Shown in pieces: positions 45,295 to 53,942 of a stretch of DNA of 64,000 nt. The DNA is from Paracoccaceae bacterium (GTDB lineage Bacteria > Pseudomonadota > Alphaproteobacteria > Rhodobacterales > Rhodobacteraceae). Made by a program: the position numbers and the translations under genes. Below the pieces are notes generated by a model. It was given only the letters and a program-made list of their open reading frames with translations, did not search any database and was not told the DNA's origin. Numbering within the stretch: position 1 is the first letter of the stretch; each line of letters begins with the position of its first letter. The stretch spans positions 18,272-82,271 of the forward strand of contig JAPUEK010000046.1 in NCBI GenBank assembly GCA_027492585.1, read 5' to 3'.

Positions 45295-47706
45295 ATGCGT
45301 GATCTGGCGGGGGACTGGTCGCTTTCGGATGAAAGCGGCGAGCATACTGTTGCGATGCGCCTGCCCGGCGACGGGGTGAGCGCGCTTCATGCGGCGGGCG
45401 TGATCGCCGATCCCTATTGGGGGCGCAACGAATATGACTGCCGCTGGGTGGCGGAGCGCGACTGGCTGGTGCGCCGCAGCTTCACCCATGACGGCAGCCC
45501 GGCGGAACTGTGTCTCGAAGGGCTGGACACGCTGGCGGAGATCACGCTCAATGGCGTGGTGGTGCTGCGTGCCGCCAATGCCTTCCGCCGCTGGCGGGTG
45601 CCGGTGACGGAGGCGCTGCGGGCCGGAGAGAACGAGATCACGATCCGCTTCGCCTCGGTGGTGCGGGAGGGGGCGGCGCTTCAGGCGGCCCAGCCCTTCT
45701 TCGTACCCTATGCCGCGCAGAACTGCCCGATCCCGAACGGCAACATGATCCGCAAGCCCGCCTGCGATTTCGGCTGGGACTGGAACATCGCCCTTGCGCC
45801 TTTCGGCCTGTGGGGCGGCATCCGGCTGGAGCCGGTTGCCCCGCGCATTGCCGATCTTCTGGTGACGCAGCGCCATGAGCCGGGTCTGGCGGAGGTCACG
45901 GTGGAGGCTCTGGTCGAGGGCTTTGCCGGGGGCGCCGAGGTCACGGCGGATCTTTGCGGCGTCACGGTCTCGGCCCCGGTCGTGGCGGGGCGGGCAAAGC
46001 TGGTGCTGGCGGTGACGGAGCCCACGCTCTGGTGGCCGGCGGGGCAGGGGGCGCAGGTGCTGCATGAGCTGACCGTGACGGCAGGGGCGGCGCGCGCCAC
46101 CCGCCGCATCGGCCTACGTGATTTGCGGCTCATCTCGGAACCCGATGCCGCCGGGCGCTCCTTCGGCTTCCGGGTCAACGGGCGCGATGTCTTCGCCAAG
46201 GGCGCGAACTGGATCCCCGCCGATGCGCTCCATGGCCGGATCACCGAGCGGGAGGTCCGCGGCCTTCTGCAATCCGCCGTCGATGCCAACATGAACATGA
46301 TCCGGGTCTGGGGCGGCGGGCGCTATGAACCGGACTGGTTCTATGACCTCTGCGACGAACTGGGCCTGATGGTCTGGCAGGATTTCATGTTCGCCTGCAA
46401 CCTCTACCCCTGCACGCCCGACTTTCTGGCCGAGGTCGATGCAGAAGTGCGCGACGTGGTGGCGCGGATGAACCACCACGCCTGCATCGCGCTCTGGTGC
46501 GGGGACAACGAGCTGATCGGGGCGCTGACATGGTTCCCCGAAAGCCGCAAGGACCGCGACCGCTATCTGGTCGCCTATGACCGGCTGAACCGCACCGTGG
46601 AGACCGCGCTTCTGGCGGTGCTGCCGGGGGCGAACTGGTGGCCCTCCAGCCCCTCGCCGGGGGTGCTGTCCTTCGGCGACGCCTGGCATGACGACAGCTC
46701 CGGCGACATGCACTTCTGGTCGGTCTGGCACGAGGGCCGCGATTTCGACCATTACCGCGATGTCTCCCCGCGCTTCTGTTCGGAATTCGGCTTTCAGTCC
46801 TATCCCTCGCTGGAGGCGATCCGCCGCTTTGCCGGGCCGGAGGATTTCAACATCGCCGCCCCGGTGATGGAGAGCCACCAGAAGAATGCCGGCGGCAATG
46901 CCCGCATCGCCGAGACGATGTTCCGCTATTTCCGCTTTCCGGTGGATTTCGGGAATTTCGTCTATCTCTCCCAGGTCCAGCAGGGCCTGGCGATCAAGAC
47001 CGCCGTGACCCATTGGCGGAGCCTGAAGCCGCATTGCCAGGGGGCGCTGATCTGGCAGCTCAACGATACCTGGCCGGTCTGCTCCTGGGCGAGCCTCGAT
47101 CATGGCGGCAACTGGAAGCTTCTGCACCACATGGCCAGGGCCTTCTTCCAGCCGGTCCATGTCTCTGCCGTGCCGAAGGACGGGGTGATCGAATTGCGCG
47201 CGGTCAATGACACCGGCGCGGCGATCCCGCTGACCGTCACCGCAAGCGCCGTGACGATGGAGGGCCGCTCCCGTCCGCTGGACGAAGCGGTGGTGGAGGT
47301 GGCGCCGGGCGCGGCGCTTTGCGCGCTGAAGATCCCCGCCTTCAAGGTCGGCGCGCAGGAGATGCTGGTCTATCACTGGACAGCGGCGGATGGCACGGCG
47401 ATCGGAAGCGACATCTTCGCACCGAAGCCGTTCAAGGCCTATGACCTGCGGCCGGCAAACCTGACCTCCGCCGTGGCCGCGGGGGAGGACGGGCAGCAGG
47501 TGATCACCCTCTCCGCCGGGGCGCTCGCGCTTTTCGTGGCGGTGGAGGCGGACCAGCCCGGTCGCTTCTCGGCCAATGCTTTCCCGATCTTCCCCGGCCA
47601 GCCTGTCGCGGTGGTCTTCACCCCCGCCGACCCCGGCCAGCCCGCGCCGCAGTTCACCCTGCGCGATCTTCATTCCGCGACCTACGGGCCGCAGCACCGG
47701 CTTTGA
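45295..47706 (+). CDS. Beta-mannosidase, glycoside hydrolase family 2
   Basis: An 803-residue cytoplasmic enzyme (no signal peptide) expected to release mannose from beta-1,4-mannosides. Domain order is sugar-binding jelly roll, Ig-like domain, TIM barrel, C-terminal beta domains. The barrel has the acid/base in WCGDNELIG (about E406) and the nucleophile in FCSEFGFQSYPS (about E497). RKPACDFGWDWNIALAPFGL is the stretch that separates beta-mannosidases from other GH2 enzymes. Position behind an oligosaccharide importer indicates intracellular cleavage of imported manno-oligosaccharides. Confidence 0.92.
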   Translation: MRDLAGDWSLSDESGEHTVAMRLPGDGVSALHAAGVIADPYWGRNEYDCRWVAERDWLVRRSFTHDGSPAELCLEGLDTLAEITLNGVVVLRAANAFRRWRVPVTEALRAGENEITIRFASVVREGAALQAAQPFFVPYAAQNCPIPNGNMIRKPACDFGWDWNIALAPFGLWGGIRLEPVAPRIADLLVTQRHEPGLAEVTVEALVEGFAGGAEVTADLCGVTVSAPVVAGRAKLVLAVTEPTLWWPAGQGAQVLHELTVTAGAARATRRIGLRDLRLISEPDAAGRSFGFRVNGRDVFAKGANWIPADALHGRITEREVRGLLQSAVDANMNMIRVWGGGRYEPDWFYDLCDELGLMVWQDFMFACNLYPCTPDFLAEVDAEVRDVVARMNHHACIALWCGDNELIGALTWFPESRKDRDRYLVAYDRLNRTVETALLAVLPGANWWPSSPSPGVLSFGDAWHDDSSGDMHFWSVWHEGRDFDHYRDVSPRFCSEFGFQSYPSLEAIRRFAGPEDFNIAAPVMESHQKNAGGNARIAETMFRYFRFPVDFGNFVYLSQVQQGLAIKTAVTHWRSLKPHCQGALIWQLNDTWPVCSWASLDHGGNWKLLHHMARAFFQPVHVSAVPKDGVIELRAVNDTGAAIPLTVTASAVTMEGRSRPLDEAVVEVAPGAALCALKIPAFKVGAQEMLVYHWTAADGTAIGSDIFAPKPFKAYDLRPANLTSAVAAGEDGQQVITLSAGALALFVAVEADQPGRFSANAFPIFPGQPVAVVFTPADPGQPAPQFTLRDLHSATYGPQHRL

Positions 47707-47719
47707 AAGGATCCTGCCG

Positions 47720-48469
47720 ATGATCAGCTATCAACTTTACTCCTCGCGCAATTTCCCGCCCTTGGGCGAGACGCTGAAGATGCTGGCCGCCGCGGGCTAT
47801 GACGGGGCGGAGGGCTTCGGCGGGCTTTATGCCGACAAGGAGGGGCTGGCGGCGCTCTCCTCCGGGCTGAAGGCCAACGGGCTGAAGATGGCCTCGGGCC
47901 ATTTCGGCCTGTCGCAGGTCGAGGATACGCCGGACTGGGCGATCGAAGTGGCCAAGACGCTCGGCATGACCACGGTGATCGTGCCGTGGATCCACCCGGA
48001 TGAGCGCCCGACCGATGGCGCGGGCTGGAAGGCGCTTGGCGCGCGGCTCCAGAAGGCCGGGGCGCCGATCCTGGCGGCGGGGCTGGATTTCGGCTGGCAC
48101 AACCATGACTTCGAATTCATCGCCACCCCGGATGGCGTGCTGCCGCAGACCGCGATCTTCGACGGCGGCCCCGATCTCAAATGGGAGATGGACGTGGCCT
48201 GGGTGGTGCGCGGCGGCGCCGATCCGCTGGCCTGGATCAAGGACCATGCCGGGCGCATCGTCGCCGCCCATGTGAAGGACATCGCCCCCGCCGGCGAGAA
48301 TGTCGCGGAAGACGGCTGGGCCGATGTCGGCCATGGCACGGTGGACTGGAAGACCATCATGGCCGCGCTGCGCGGCATCGGCGTGTCCAATTTCGTGATG
48401 GAGCACGACAACCCCGCGGATCACCACCGCTTCGCAACCCGCTCGCTGGCTTCGGTGAAGGCGCTCTGA
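47720..48469 (+). CDS. Sugar phosphate isomerase/epimerase-type TIM-barrel protein
   Basis: A 249-residue protein of the xylose-isomerase-like barrel superfamily. Metal-site residues are visible in FGWHNHDFEF, LKWEMDVAWVV, IVAAHVKDIAP and FVMEHDNPADH, and the frame is clean from the ATG at 47720. It stands between a glycosidase and a Gfo/Idh/MocA dehydrogenase, a pairing seen in keto-sugar pathways. The precise substrate is unknown. Confidence 0.88.
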   Translation: MISYQLYSSRNFPPLGETLKMLAAAGYDGAEGFGGLYADKEGLAALSSGLKANGLKMASGHFGLSQVEDTPDWAIEVAKTLGMTTVIVPWIHPDERPTDGAGWKALGARLQKAGAPILAAGLDFGWHNHDFEFIATPDGVLPQTAIFDGGPDLKWEMDVAWVVRGGADPLAWIKDHAGRIVAAHVKDIAPAGENVAEDGWADVGHGTVDWKTIMAALRGIGVSNFVMEHDNPADHHRFATRSLASVKAL

Positions 48470-48477
48470 GGGACATC

Positions 48478-49611
48478 ATGGCAAATCTCGGTATCGGTAT
48501 CATCGGCTGTGGGAACATCTCCACCTCCTACCTGCGGCTGGCGCCGCTGTTCAAAGGGCTGGAGGTGCGGGCGGTCGCCGATGTGAACCCGGAAGCGGCG
48601 AAGGCGCGGGCGGCGGAATTCGGCGTGGCGGCGCAATCGGTCGAGGATCTTCTGGGCAATCCTGAGGTGGATGTGGTGATCAACCTCACCATCCCGGAGG
48701 CGCATTACCGCGTGACGCGGGCGATCCTGGAGGCGGGCAAGCACGCCTATTCCGAAAAGCCGCTGGTGCTGACGCTGGAAGAGGGCGTGGCGCTGCGCGA
48801 TCTTGCGGCGGCCAAAGGGCTGGCGGTGGGCTGCGCGCCGGACACCTTCCTCGGCGGCACCCATCAGCAGGCGCGGGCGCTGATCGACGAGGGCAAGCTC
48901 GGCCAGATCACCACCGGCAATGCCGCCATCCAGGGCCATGGGCCGGAAAGCTGGCACCCCTCGCCGGATTTCTTCTACCTGCCCGGCGCGGGTCCGATCA
49001 TGGACATGGGGCCGTATTACATTGCGAACCTCATCAACCTGCTCGGCCCGGTGCGGCGCGTGGGGGCGCTGACCTCGGCCGCGACGCCGACGCGGGTGAT
49101 CGGCTCGGGCGACAAGGCGGGGCAGGAGATCCCGGTCAAGACGCCCTCCAACATCCAGGCGCTGCTGGAGTTCCATTCCGGCGCCACCATCGCCTTTTCG
49201 GCGAGCTGGGATGTCTGGCATCACCGCCGCAACCATTTCGAGCTTTATGGCACGGAAGGCACGCTCTATGTGCCGGACCCGAATTTCTTCGGCGGACCGC
49301 TGGAGATGGCGGGGCGCGACGGGGTGGTGCATCAGGTGGAGCCCTGGGACCATCCCTTCGGCAAGATCAACCAGAAGGGCCATCGCGGCGAGGATCTGGC
49401 CAATTACCGCACCGCCGGCATGGCCGACATGGTGATGGCCGTGACCGAGGGCCGCGATGCGCGCTGCTCGCTGGAGCGGACGCTGCATGGGGTGGATGTG
49501 ATGACCGCCTGCCTGAAGTCCGGGGAAAGCGGGCAGTTCGTGACGCTGACCACCACCTGCACCCGGCCGGCGGCCCTCGGGCCGGACGAGGCGCGCAAGC
49601 TGCTGAAGTGA
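48478..49611 (+). CDS. Gfo/Idh/MocA-family oxidoreductase (second copy in locus)
   Basis: A 377-residue NAD(P)-dependent dehydrogenase. The Rossmann loop is GIIGCGNISTSYLRLAP near residue 8, the conserved lysine is in YSEKPLVLT, and the substrate region is GPIMDMGPYYIANLINLLGP. It differs clearly from the copy at 38472 and so probably acts on another substrate or another step. It starts 8 bases after the isomerase gene. Confidence 0.91.
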   Translation: MANLGIGIIGCGNISTSYLRLAPLFKGLEVRAVADVNPEAAKARAAEFGVAAQSVEDLLGNPEVDVVINLTIPEAHYRVTRAILEAGKHAYSEKPLVLTLEEGVALRDLAAAKGLAVGCAPDTFLGGTHQQARALIDEGKLGQITTGNAAIQGHGPESWHPSPDFFYLPGAGPIMDMGPYYIANLINLLGPVRRVGALTSAATPTRVIGSGDKAGQEIPVKTPSNIQALLEFHSGATIAFSASWDVWHHRRNHFELYGTEGTLYVPDPNFFGGPLEMAGRDGVVHQVEPWDHPFGKINQKGHRGEDLANYRTAGMADMVMAVTEGRDARCSLERTLHGVDVMTACLKSGESGQFVTLTTTCTRPAALGPDEARKLLK

Positions 49612-49634
49612 GGGTCTGCCGGTAAGGGAAGCCC

Positions 49635-49690
49635 GGGGGGCTTTCCGCCCCCCGGACCCCCCGAGGATATTTATGCACAGTGGATGAGAG
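49635..49690 (+). repeat. Dispersed intergenic repeat, copy 9 (degenerate)
   Basis: Hairpin GGGGGGC-TTTCC-GCCCCCC followed by GGACCCCCCGAGGATATTTA and TGCACAGTGGATGAGAG. The tail has diverged after ATATTT. Confidence 0.6.
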
Positions 49691-49751
49691 AAGGGGCGGG
49701 CTTTCGGGGTTTGGGTCCGGGGCCGGTCCGGGTTTGGGGAGAGGGCAAAGC

Positions 49752-51323
49752 GTGATCGTCAATCCGGTGTTGCGGGGCTTCAATGCGGATCCGTCCTTTT
49801 GTCGGGTGGGGGAGGATTGGTATGTCGCCACCTCCACCTTCGAGTGGTATCCGGGGGTGCAGATCCATCACTCGCGCGATCTGGTGAGCTGGCGGCTGGT
49901 GGCGCGGCCGTTGAACCGGGCGGCTTTGCTCGACATGCGCGGCAATCCCGACAGTTGCGGGATCTGGGCGCCCTGTCTGTCCTATGCGGAGGGGCGGTTC
50001 TGGCTCGTCTATACCGATGTGAAGCGGTTGAGCGGGGCCTTCAAGGATGCCCATAACTACATCACCTCCTGCGAGACGGTGGAGGGGGAATGGGATGATC
50101 CCGCCTACGTCAATTCCTCGGGCTTCGACCCTTCGCTTTTCCATGACGACGACGGGCGGAAGTGGTTCGTCAACATGCGCTGGAACCATCGCGGCACGGG
50201 GACGGGGCTGAACCCCGCCCATGATGCCTTCGACGGGATCGAGTTGCAGGAATGGCATCCGCAGAAGGGTCTGCTGGGCGAGGTTTCGACGATCTACACC
50301 GGCACCGGGCTGGGGCTGACCGAGGCGCCGCATCTTTTCCGGCGCGGGGGCTGGTATTACCTCACGACGGCGGAGGGCGGGACCGGCTATGACCATGCGG
50401 TGACGCTGGCACGCGCGCGCGCGCTCGGCGGGCCGTATGAGACCCATCCGCAGAAGCATGTGCTGACGGCGCGCTTCGATCCGGCGAGCCCGTTGCAGCG
50501 GGTCGGTCATGGCCAGTATGTCGAGGGGCCGGACGGGCGGGTCTGGCACAGCTTCCTGTGCGGGCGGCCGTTGCAGGGGCCGAAGGGGCCGTTCTGCGCG
50601 CTTGGCCGCGAGGCGGGGATCGCGGAATGTGAATGGCGCGAGGATGGCTGGCTTTATCTGAAAGGCGGCGGGATGGTGCCGCCGCTGACCCATCCCGAGG
50701 GACCTGCGCCCGCGCCCGACCTGCCGGTGCGGCACCGCTTCGCCGCCAGCCTGCCGATGGAGTTCCAATGGCTGCGGACCCCCTGTCCGGAGCGGATCTT
50801 CACCCTGACCGGCGCGGCCCTGCGGCTGATCGGGCGGGAGAGCATCGGGTCGTGGTTCGAGCAGGCGCTCGTCGCGCGGCGGCAGGAGCATCACGCCTAC
50901 CGGGCGGAGACGGAGGTTCTGGCCGATCCGCCGAACTGGCAGCGCGGGGCGGGGCTGATCACCTATTACAACCGCCACAAGTTCCACGCGCTGCTGGTGA
51001 CGCATGAGCCGGGGCTCGGGCGGGTGGTGCGGGTCGTCTCCTGTCCCGGCGATGTGACGGAGGCTCTGGTCTTTTCGGAACCGGTCGCGGTCGGGCCGGG
51101 CGCGCTGCGGCTGTCGGTCACGGTCGACGGGGCGGTGCAGCAGTTCTTCTGCGGCGGAGAGCCGGTCGGCCCGGCGCTCGACGCCTCCGTCATCTCGGAT
51201 GAGGGCGGGGTGGGGGAGCATGGCTCCTTCACCGGGGCCTTCGTCGGCATGGTGGCCCATGATCTGACCGGGCAGGGCTGGACGGCCGATTTCAAGGCTT
51301 TCGATTACGAACCTCACGTCTGA
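49752..51323 (+). CDS. Glycoside hydrolase family 43 protein (beta-xylosidase type)
   Basis: A 523-residue cytoplasmic glycosidase. The five-bladed propeller carries the general base in FNADPSF (D13), the pKa-modulating aspartate in SGFDPSLFHDDDG (D126) and the acid in LGLTEAPHLF (E191). A C-terminal beta-sandwich (from about 325) is of the type found in long GH43 beta-xylosidases. I chose a GTG at 49752 with AGAGGG 8 bases upstream; the open frame before it is repeat-derived. Beta-xylosidase or arabinofuranosidase activity is likely; with GH2 it suggests a mixed hemicellulose diet. Confidence 0.9.
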   Translation: MIVNPVLRGFNADPSFCRVGEDWYVATSTFEWYPGVQIHHSRDLVSWRLVARPLNRAALLDMRGNPDSCGIWAPCLSYAEGRFWLVYTDVKRLSGAFKDAHNYITSCETVEGEWDDPAYVNSSGFDPSLFHDDDGRKWFVNMRWNHRGTGTGLNPAHDAFDGIELQEWHPQKGLLGEVSTIYTGTGLGLTEAPHLFRRGGWYYLTTAEGGTGYDHAVTLARARALGGPYETHPQKHVLTARFDPASPLQRVGHGQYVEGPDGRVWHSFLCGRPLQGPKGPFCALGREAGIAECEWREDGWLYLKGGGMVPPLTHPEGPAPAPDLPVRHRFAASLPMEFQWLRTPCPERIFTLTGAALRLIGRESIGSWFEQALVARRQEHHAYRAETEVLADPPNWQRGAGLITYYNRHKFHALLVTHEPGLGRVVRVVSCPGDVTEALVFSEPVAVGPGALRLSVTVDGAVQQFFCGGEPVGPALDASVISDEGGVGEHGSFTGAFVGMVAHDLTGQGWTADFKAFDYEPHV

Positions 51324-51388
51324 GCCGCGCGGAAAGCGGTTTGGCTTGCAAGGCCGGGCGGGGTCAGCGTAAAGCTGCCCGAACCGCA

Positions 51389-52063
51389 ATGAGACATGGC
51401 TTGATGACCACAGACCCGCGCAAGATCCCGAGCCATGAGCTGACCTATGCGCGGTTGCGCGACATGGTGCTCTTCGGGGTGCTGGAGCCGGGCCAGCCGG
51501 TGACGATCCAGGGGCTGACCGGCGATCTTTCGGCGGGGATGACCCCGGTGCGCGAGGCGATCCGGCGGCTTCTGGCCGAGGGAGCGCTGCTGCCGCAGGG
51601 CAATCGGCGGGTGACGGTGCCGCGGCTGACGCCCGCGATCCTCGACCAGGTGGCCTTTGCGCGGCTGACCATCGAGCCGAAGCTGGCCGAGATGGCCGCG
51701 GCCGCCCTGACACCCGCGCTGATCGACCGGCTGGAGGGGATCGACGAAGAGGTCAACGAGGCGATCAAGGGCGGGCGCATCCCGGCCTATCTCGAAAGCA
51801 ACCACGCCTTCCACTTCGCGCTTTACGAGGCCTCCGGGGCGGCGGTGCTGGTCGATATGGCGCGCTCGCTCTGGCTCAGGTTCGGGCCGTCGCTGCGGGT
51901 GGTCTGCGCCCGCGTCGGGGCGGGAGGGCTGCCCGACCGCCATGAAGAGGCGATTGCCGCCATGCGCGCCGGCGATGTGGCGGGGCTGACGCGGGCCATC
52001 GAGAACGACATCGCCCAAGGGGTCGATCAGGTGCGTGCGGCGCTCGAACGCGGGGAAATCTGA
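51389..52063 (+). CDS. GntR-family transcriptional regulator (FCD/FadR subfamily)
   Basis: A 224-residue regulator with an N-terminal winged helix (LTYARLRDMVLFGVLEPGQP, then TPVREAIRRLLAEGALL) and an all-helical FCD ligand domain with ESNHAFHFALYEASG supplying metal-binding histidines. The start may be ATG 51389 or 51404 (MTTDPRKIP). It is followed by palindromes at 52094-52135 and the aminotransferase gene, its probable target. Control of the upstream glycosidase operon is less likely. Confidence 0.86.
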   Translation: MRHGLMTTDPRKIPSHELTYARLRDMVLFGVLEPGQPVTIQGLTGDLSAGMTPVREAIRRLLAEGALLPQGNRRVTVPRLTPAILDQVAFARLTIEPKLAEMAAAALTPALIDRLEGIDEEVNEAIKGGRIPAYLESNHAFHFALYEASGAAVLVDMARSLWLRFGPSLRVVCARVGAGGLPDRHEEAIAAMRAGDVAGLTRAIENDIAQGVDQVRAALERGEI

Positions 52064-52093
52064 GCGTTCCCGGCTGTCGCGCGGGTCTGCGAT

Positions 52094-52135
52094 AATTTGA
52101 TCAAATTTCTTGAAGCCCGGATGATTTGATCATAT
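52094..52135. promoter_or_regulatory. Palindromic operator candidates upstream of the aminotransferase
   Basis: A perfect palindrome, AATTTGATCAAATT (52094-52107), and a near-copy, ATTTGATCATAT (52124-52135). Centres are 29 bases apart in an AT-rich pocket 70-110 bases before the ATG. They are likely sites for the neighbouring GntR regulator. Confidence 0.55.
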
Positions 52136-52202
52136 CCTGCCCTCAAGCAGCGCCCGGATTCGCCTTTCGCTCCGGGCGGGCAGCCATCGGAAGGGGCCAA
52201 TC

Positions 52203-53597
52203 ATGAACAAGATCACCAACCACATGCCGACCGCCGAGCTTCAGGCTCTGGATGCGGCCCACCACATGCACCCGTTCACCGAAAACGCCGCTCTGGCGAA
52301 GAAGGGCGCGCGGATCATGACCTCGGGCAAGGGGGTCTGGCTGACCGACAGCGAAGGCCACAGGATCATCGACGGCATGGCGGGGCTGTGGTGCGTGAAC
52401 ATCGGCTATGGCCGGACGGAGCTGGGCGATGTGGCCAAGCGCCAGATGGACGAGCTGGCCTATTACAACACCTTCTTCCAGACCAGCCATGTGCCGGCCA
52501 TCGCCCTTGCCGCGAAGCTGGCGGAACTGGCGCCGGGCGATCTGAACCATGTGTTCTTCGCGGGCTCCGGCTCCGAGGCCAATGACACCAACATCCGCAT
52601 GGTGCGGCGCTATTGGGATATCCTCGGTCAGCCGGAAAAGCGCATCATCATCGCGCGCACGAATGGCTATCACGGCTCCACCATCGGCGGCGGCAGCCTG
52701 GGCGGCATGTCTGGCATCCATGCCCATGGCGGCAAGCTCGCGGGGGTTGTCCATATCGGCGAGCCGAACTGGTGGGAGCAGGGCGGCGACATGTCGCCTG
52801 AGGAGTTCGGGGTGATGCGGGCGCAGGAGCTCGAAAAGATGATCCTGAACCTCGGCGTCGAAAACGTCGCGGCCTTCATCGGCGAGCCGATCCAGGGCGC
52901 CGGCGGCGTAATCATCCCGCCCTCGACCTACTGGCCGGAAATCCAGCGGATCGTGGACAAATACGGCATCCTCCTGATCGCGGATGAGGTCATCACCGGC
53001 TTCGGCCGCACCGGTAACTGGTTCGCCAGCCAGACCTTCGACATCAAGCCGCATATCATGACCATCGCCAAGGGCCTGTCCTCGGGCTACCAGCCGATCG
53101 GCGGCTCGATCGTCTGCGACCGGGTGGCGGAGGTTCTGGGCGGCTCGGGCGATTTCAACCACGGCTACACCTATTCCGGGCATCCGGTGGCGGCGGCCGT
53201 GGCGCTCGAAAACCTGCGGATCATGCAGGAAGAGAAGATCGTGGAGCATGTCCGCGACGTGGCCCACCCCTATCTGGCGAAGAAATGGGCCGGGCTGACC
53301 GAGCATCCGATGGTCGGCGAGGCGAAGCTCGTGGGGCTGATGGGGTCGATTGCCCTGACCCCGAACAAGGCCACGCGGGCGCAATTCGCGGCCGAGACCG
53401 GGACCGTGGGTTACAAGACCCGCGAGCGCTGCTTTGCCAACAACCTGATCATGCGCCATGTCGGCGACCGGATGATCATCGCCCCGCCGCTGGTGATCAC
53501 CCCGGAGGAGATCGACGTGCTGATCGAACGGGCTTGGAAGTCGCTGGACGAGGCCTATGCGATCATCAAGGCCGAAGGTCTGTTCGTCGCCCGCTGA
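52203..53597 (+). CDS. Class III aminotransferase (putrescine/omega-amino acid:pyruvate type)
   Basis: A 464-residue PLP enzyme. The cofactor lysine is in TIAKGLSSGYQPIGGS (K290), the PLP aspartate is in LLIADEVITGFGRTG, and the phosphate site is GSGSEANDTNIRM. ARTNGYHGSTIGGGSLGG is typical of SpuC-like putrescine-pyruvate and taurine/beta-alanine-pyruvate aminotransferases. It is cytoplasmic. The specific amine cannot be fixed from sequence. It has its own regulatory region with GntR-type palindromes. Confidence 0.9.
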   Translation: MNKITNHMPTAELQALDAAHHMHPFTENAALAKKGARIMTSGKGVWLTDSEGHRIIDGMAGLWCVNIGYGRTELGDVAKRQMDELAYYNTFFQTSHVPAIALAAKLAELAPGDLNHVFFAGSGSEANDTNIRMVRRYWDILGQPEKRIIIARTNGYHGSTIGGGSLGGMSGIHAHGGKLAGVVHIGEPNWWEQGGDMSPEEFGVMRAQELEKMILNLGVENVAAFIGEPIQGAGGVIIPPSTYWPEIQRIVDKYGILLIADEVITGFGRTGNWFASQTFDIKPHIMTIAKGLSSGYQPIGGSIVCDRVAEVLGGSGDFNHGYTYSGHPVAAAVALENLRIMQEEKIVEHVRDVAHPYLAKKWAGLTEHPMVGEAKLVGLMGSIALTPNKATRAQFAAETGTVGYKTRERCFANNLIMRHVGDRMIIAPPLVITPEEIDVLIERAWKSLDEAYAIIKAEGLFVAR

Positions 53598-53884
53598 GGC
53601 TGAGCCTTTCGGGAGGGGCGATCCTCGCCCTTTCCGCATTTCTGTCGGAAATACCCCGCGGGGTTTGCCACTTGTTCAAGGAACCGGCGACAAACCCCGC
53701 AGGCTTTTTGAGGCAGGATGAAAGGGAACGCGCGCACTCAGGGGGCCGTCTCCGGGTGGGCTGTCAATTGGCGCCGGGGGGAGGCGGCGGCGGCTTTTCG
53801 GAAGGCATCGGCGCGGCGCGGGGGCGGGCCTTGCCGCAAAGGGCGGGACCATGCGCCTTGCCGGCTTCCCCTGCCAGCCGCCGC
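53598..53884. other. Intergenic region with hairpin and repeat copy
   Basis: About 290 bases with no gene. GGGCGA-TCC-TCGCCC (53616-53630) followed by TTTCC is a weak terminator for the aminotransferase gene. Repeat copy 10 follows, then plain GC-rich sequence up to the cysteine synthase promoter. Confidence 0.5.
53650..53726 (+). repeat. Dispersed intergenic repeat, copy 10
   Basis: GCGGGGTTTGCCACTTGTTC, as beside copy 1, then the forward tail AAACCCCGCAGGCTTTTTGA followed by GGCAGGATGAAAGGG. ATATTT is replaced by CTTTTT here. Confidence 0.7.
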
Positions 53885-53913
53885 TTGAGTTTGCCGCGCC
53901 TTGGCCCTAGAGC
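53885..53913 (+). promoter_or_regulatory. Promoter of the cysteine synthase operon
   Basis: TTGAGT (53885-53890), 17 bases, TAGAGC (53908-53913), 29 bases before the ATG. Good -35 and acceptable -10. Confidence 0.5.
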
Positions 53914-53942
53914 TTGGGGAAACAAGAGCAAAGGGTGCTTCC

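Noticed and set aside
52094..52107. FNR/CRP-type site at AATTTGATCAAATT
   Set aside because: The FNR box needs TTGAT and ATCAA separated by four bases; here the halves are fused without a spacer, which fits a GntR-type palindrome better.
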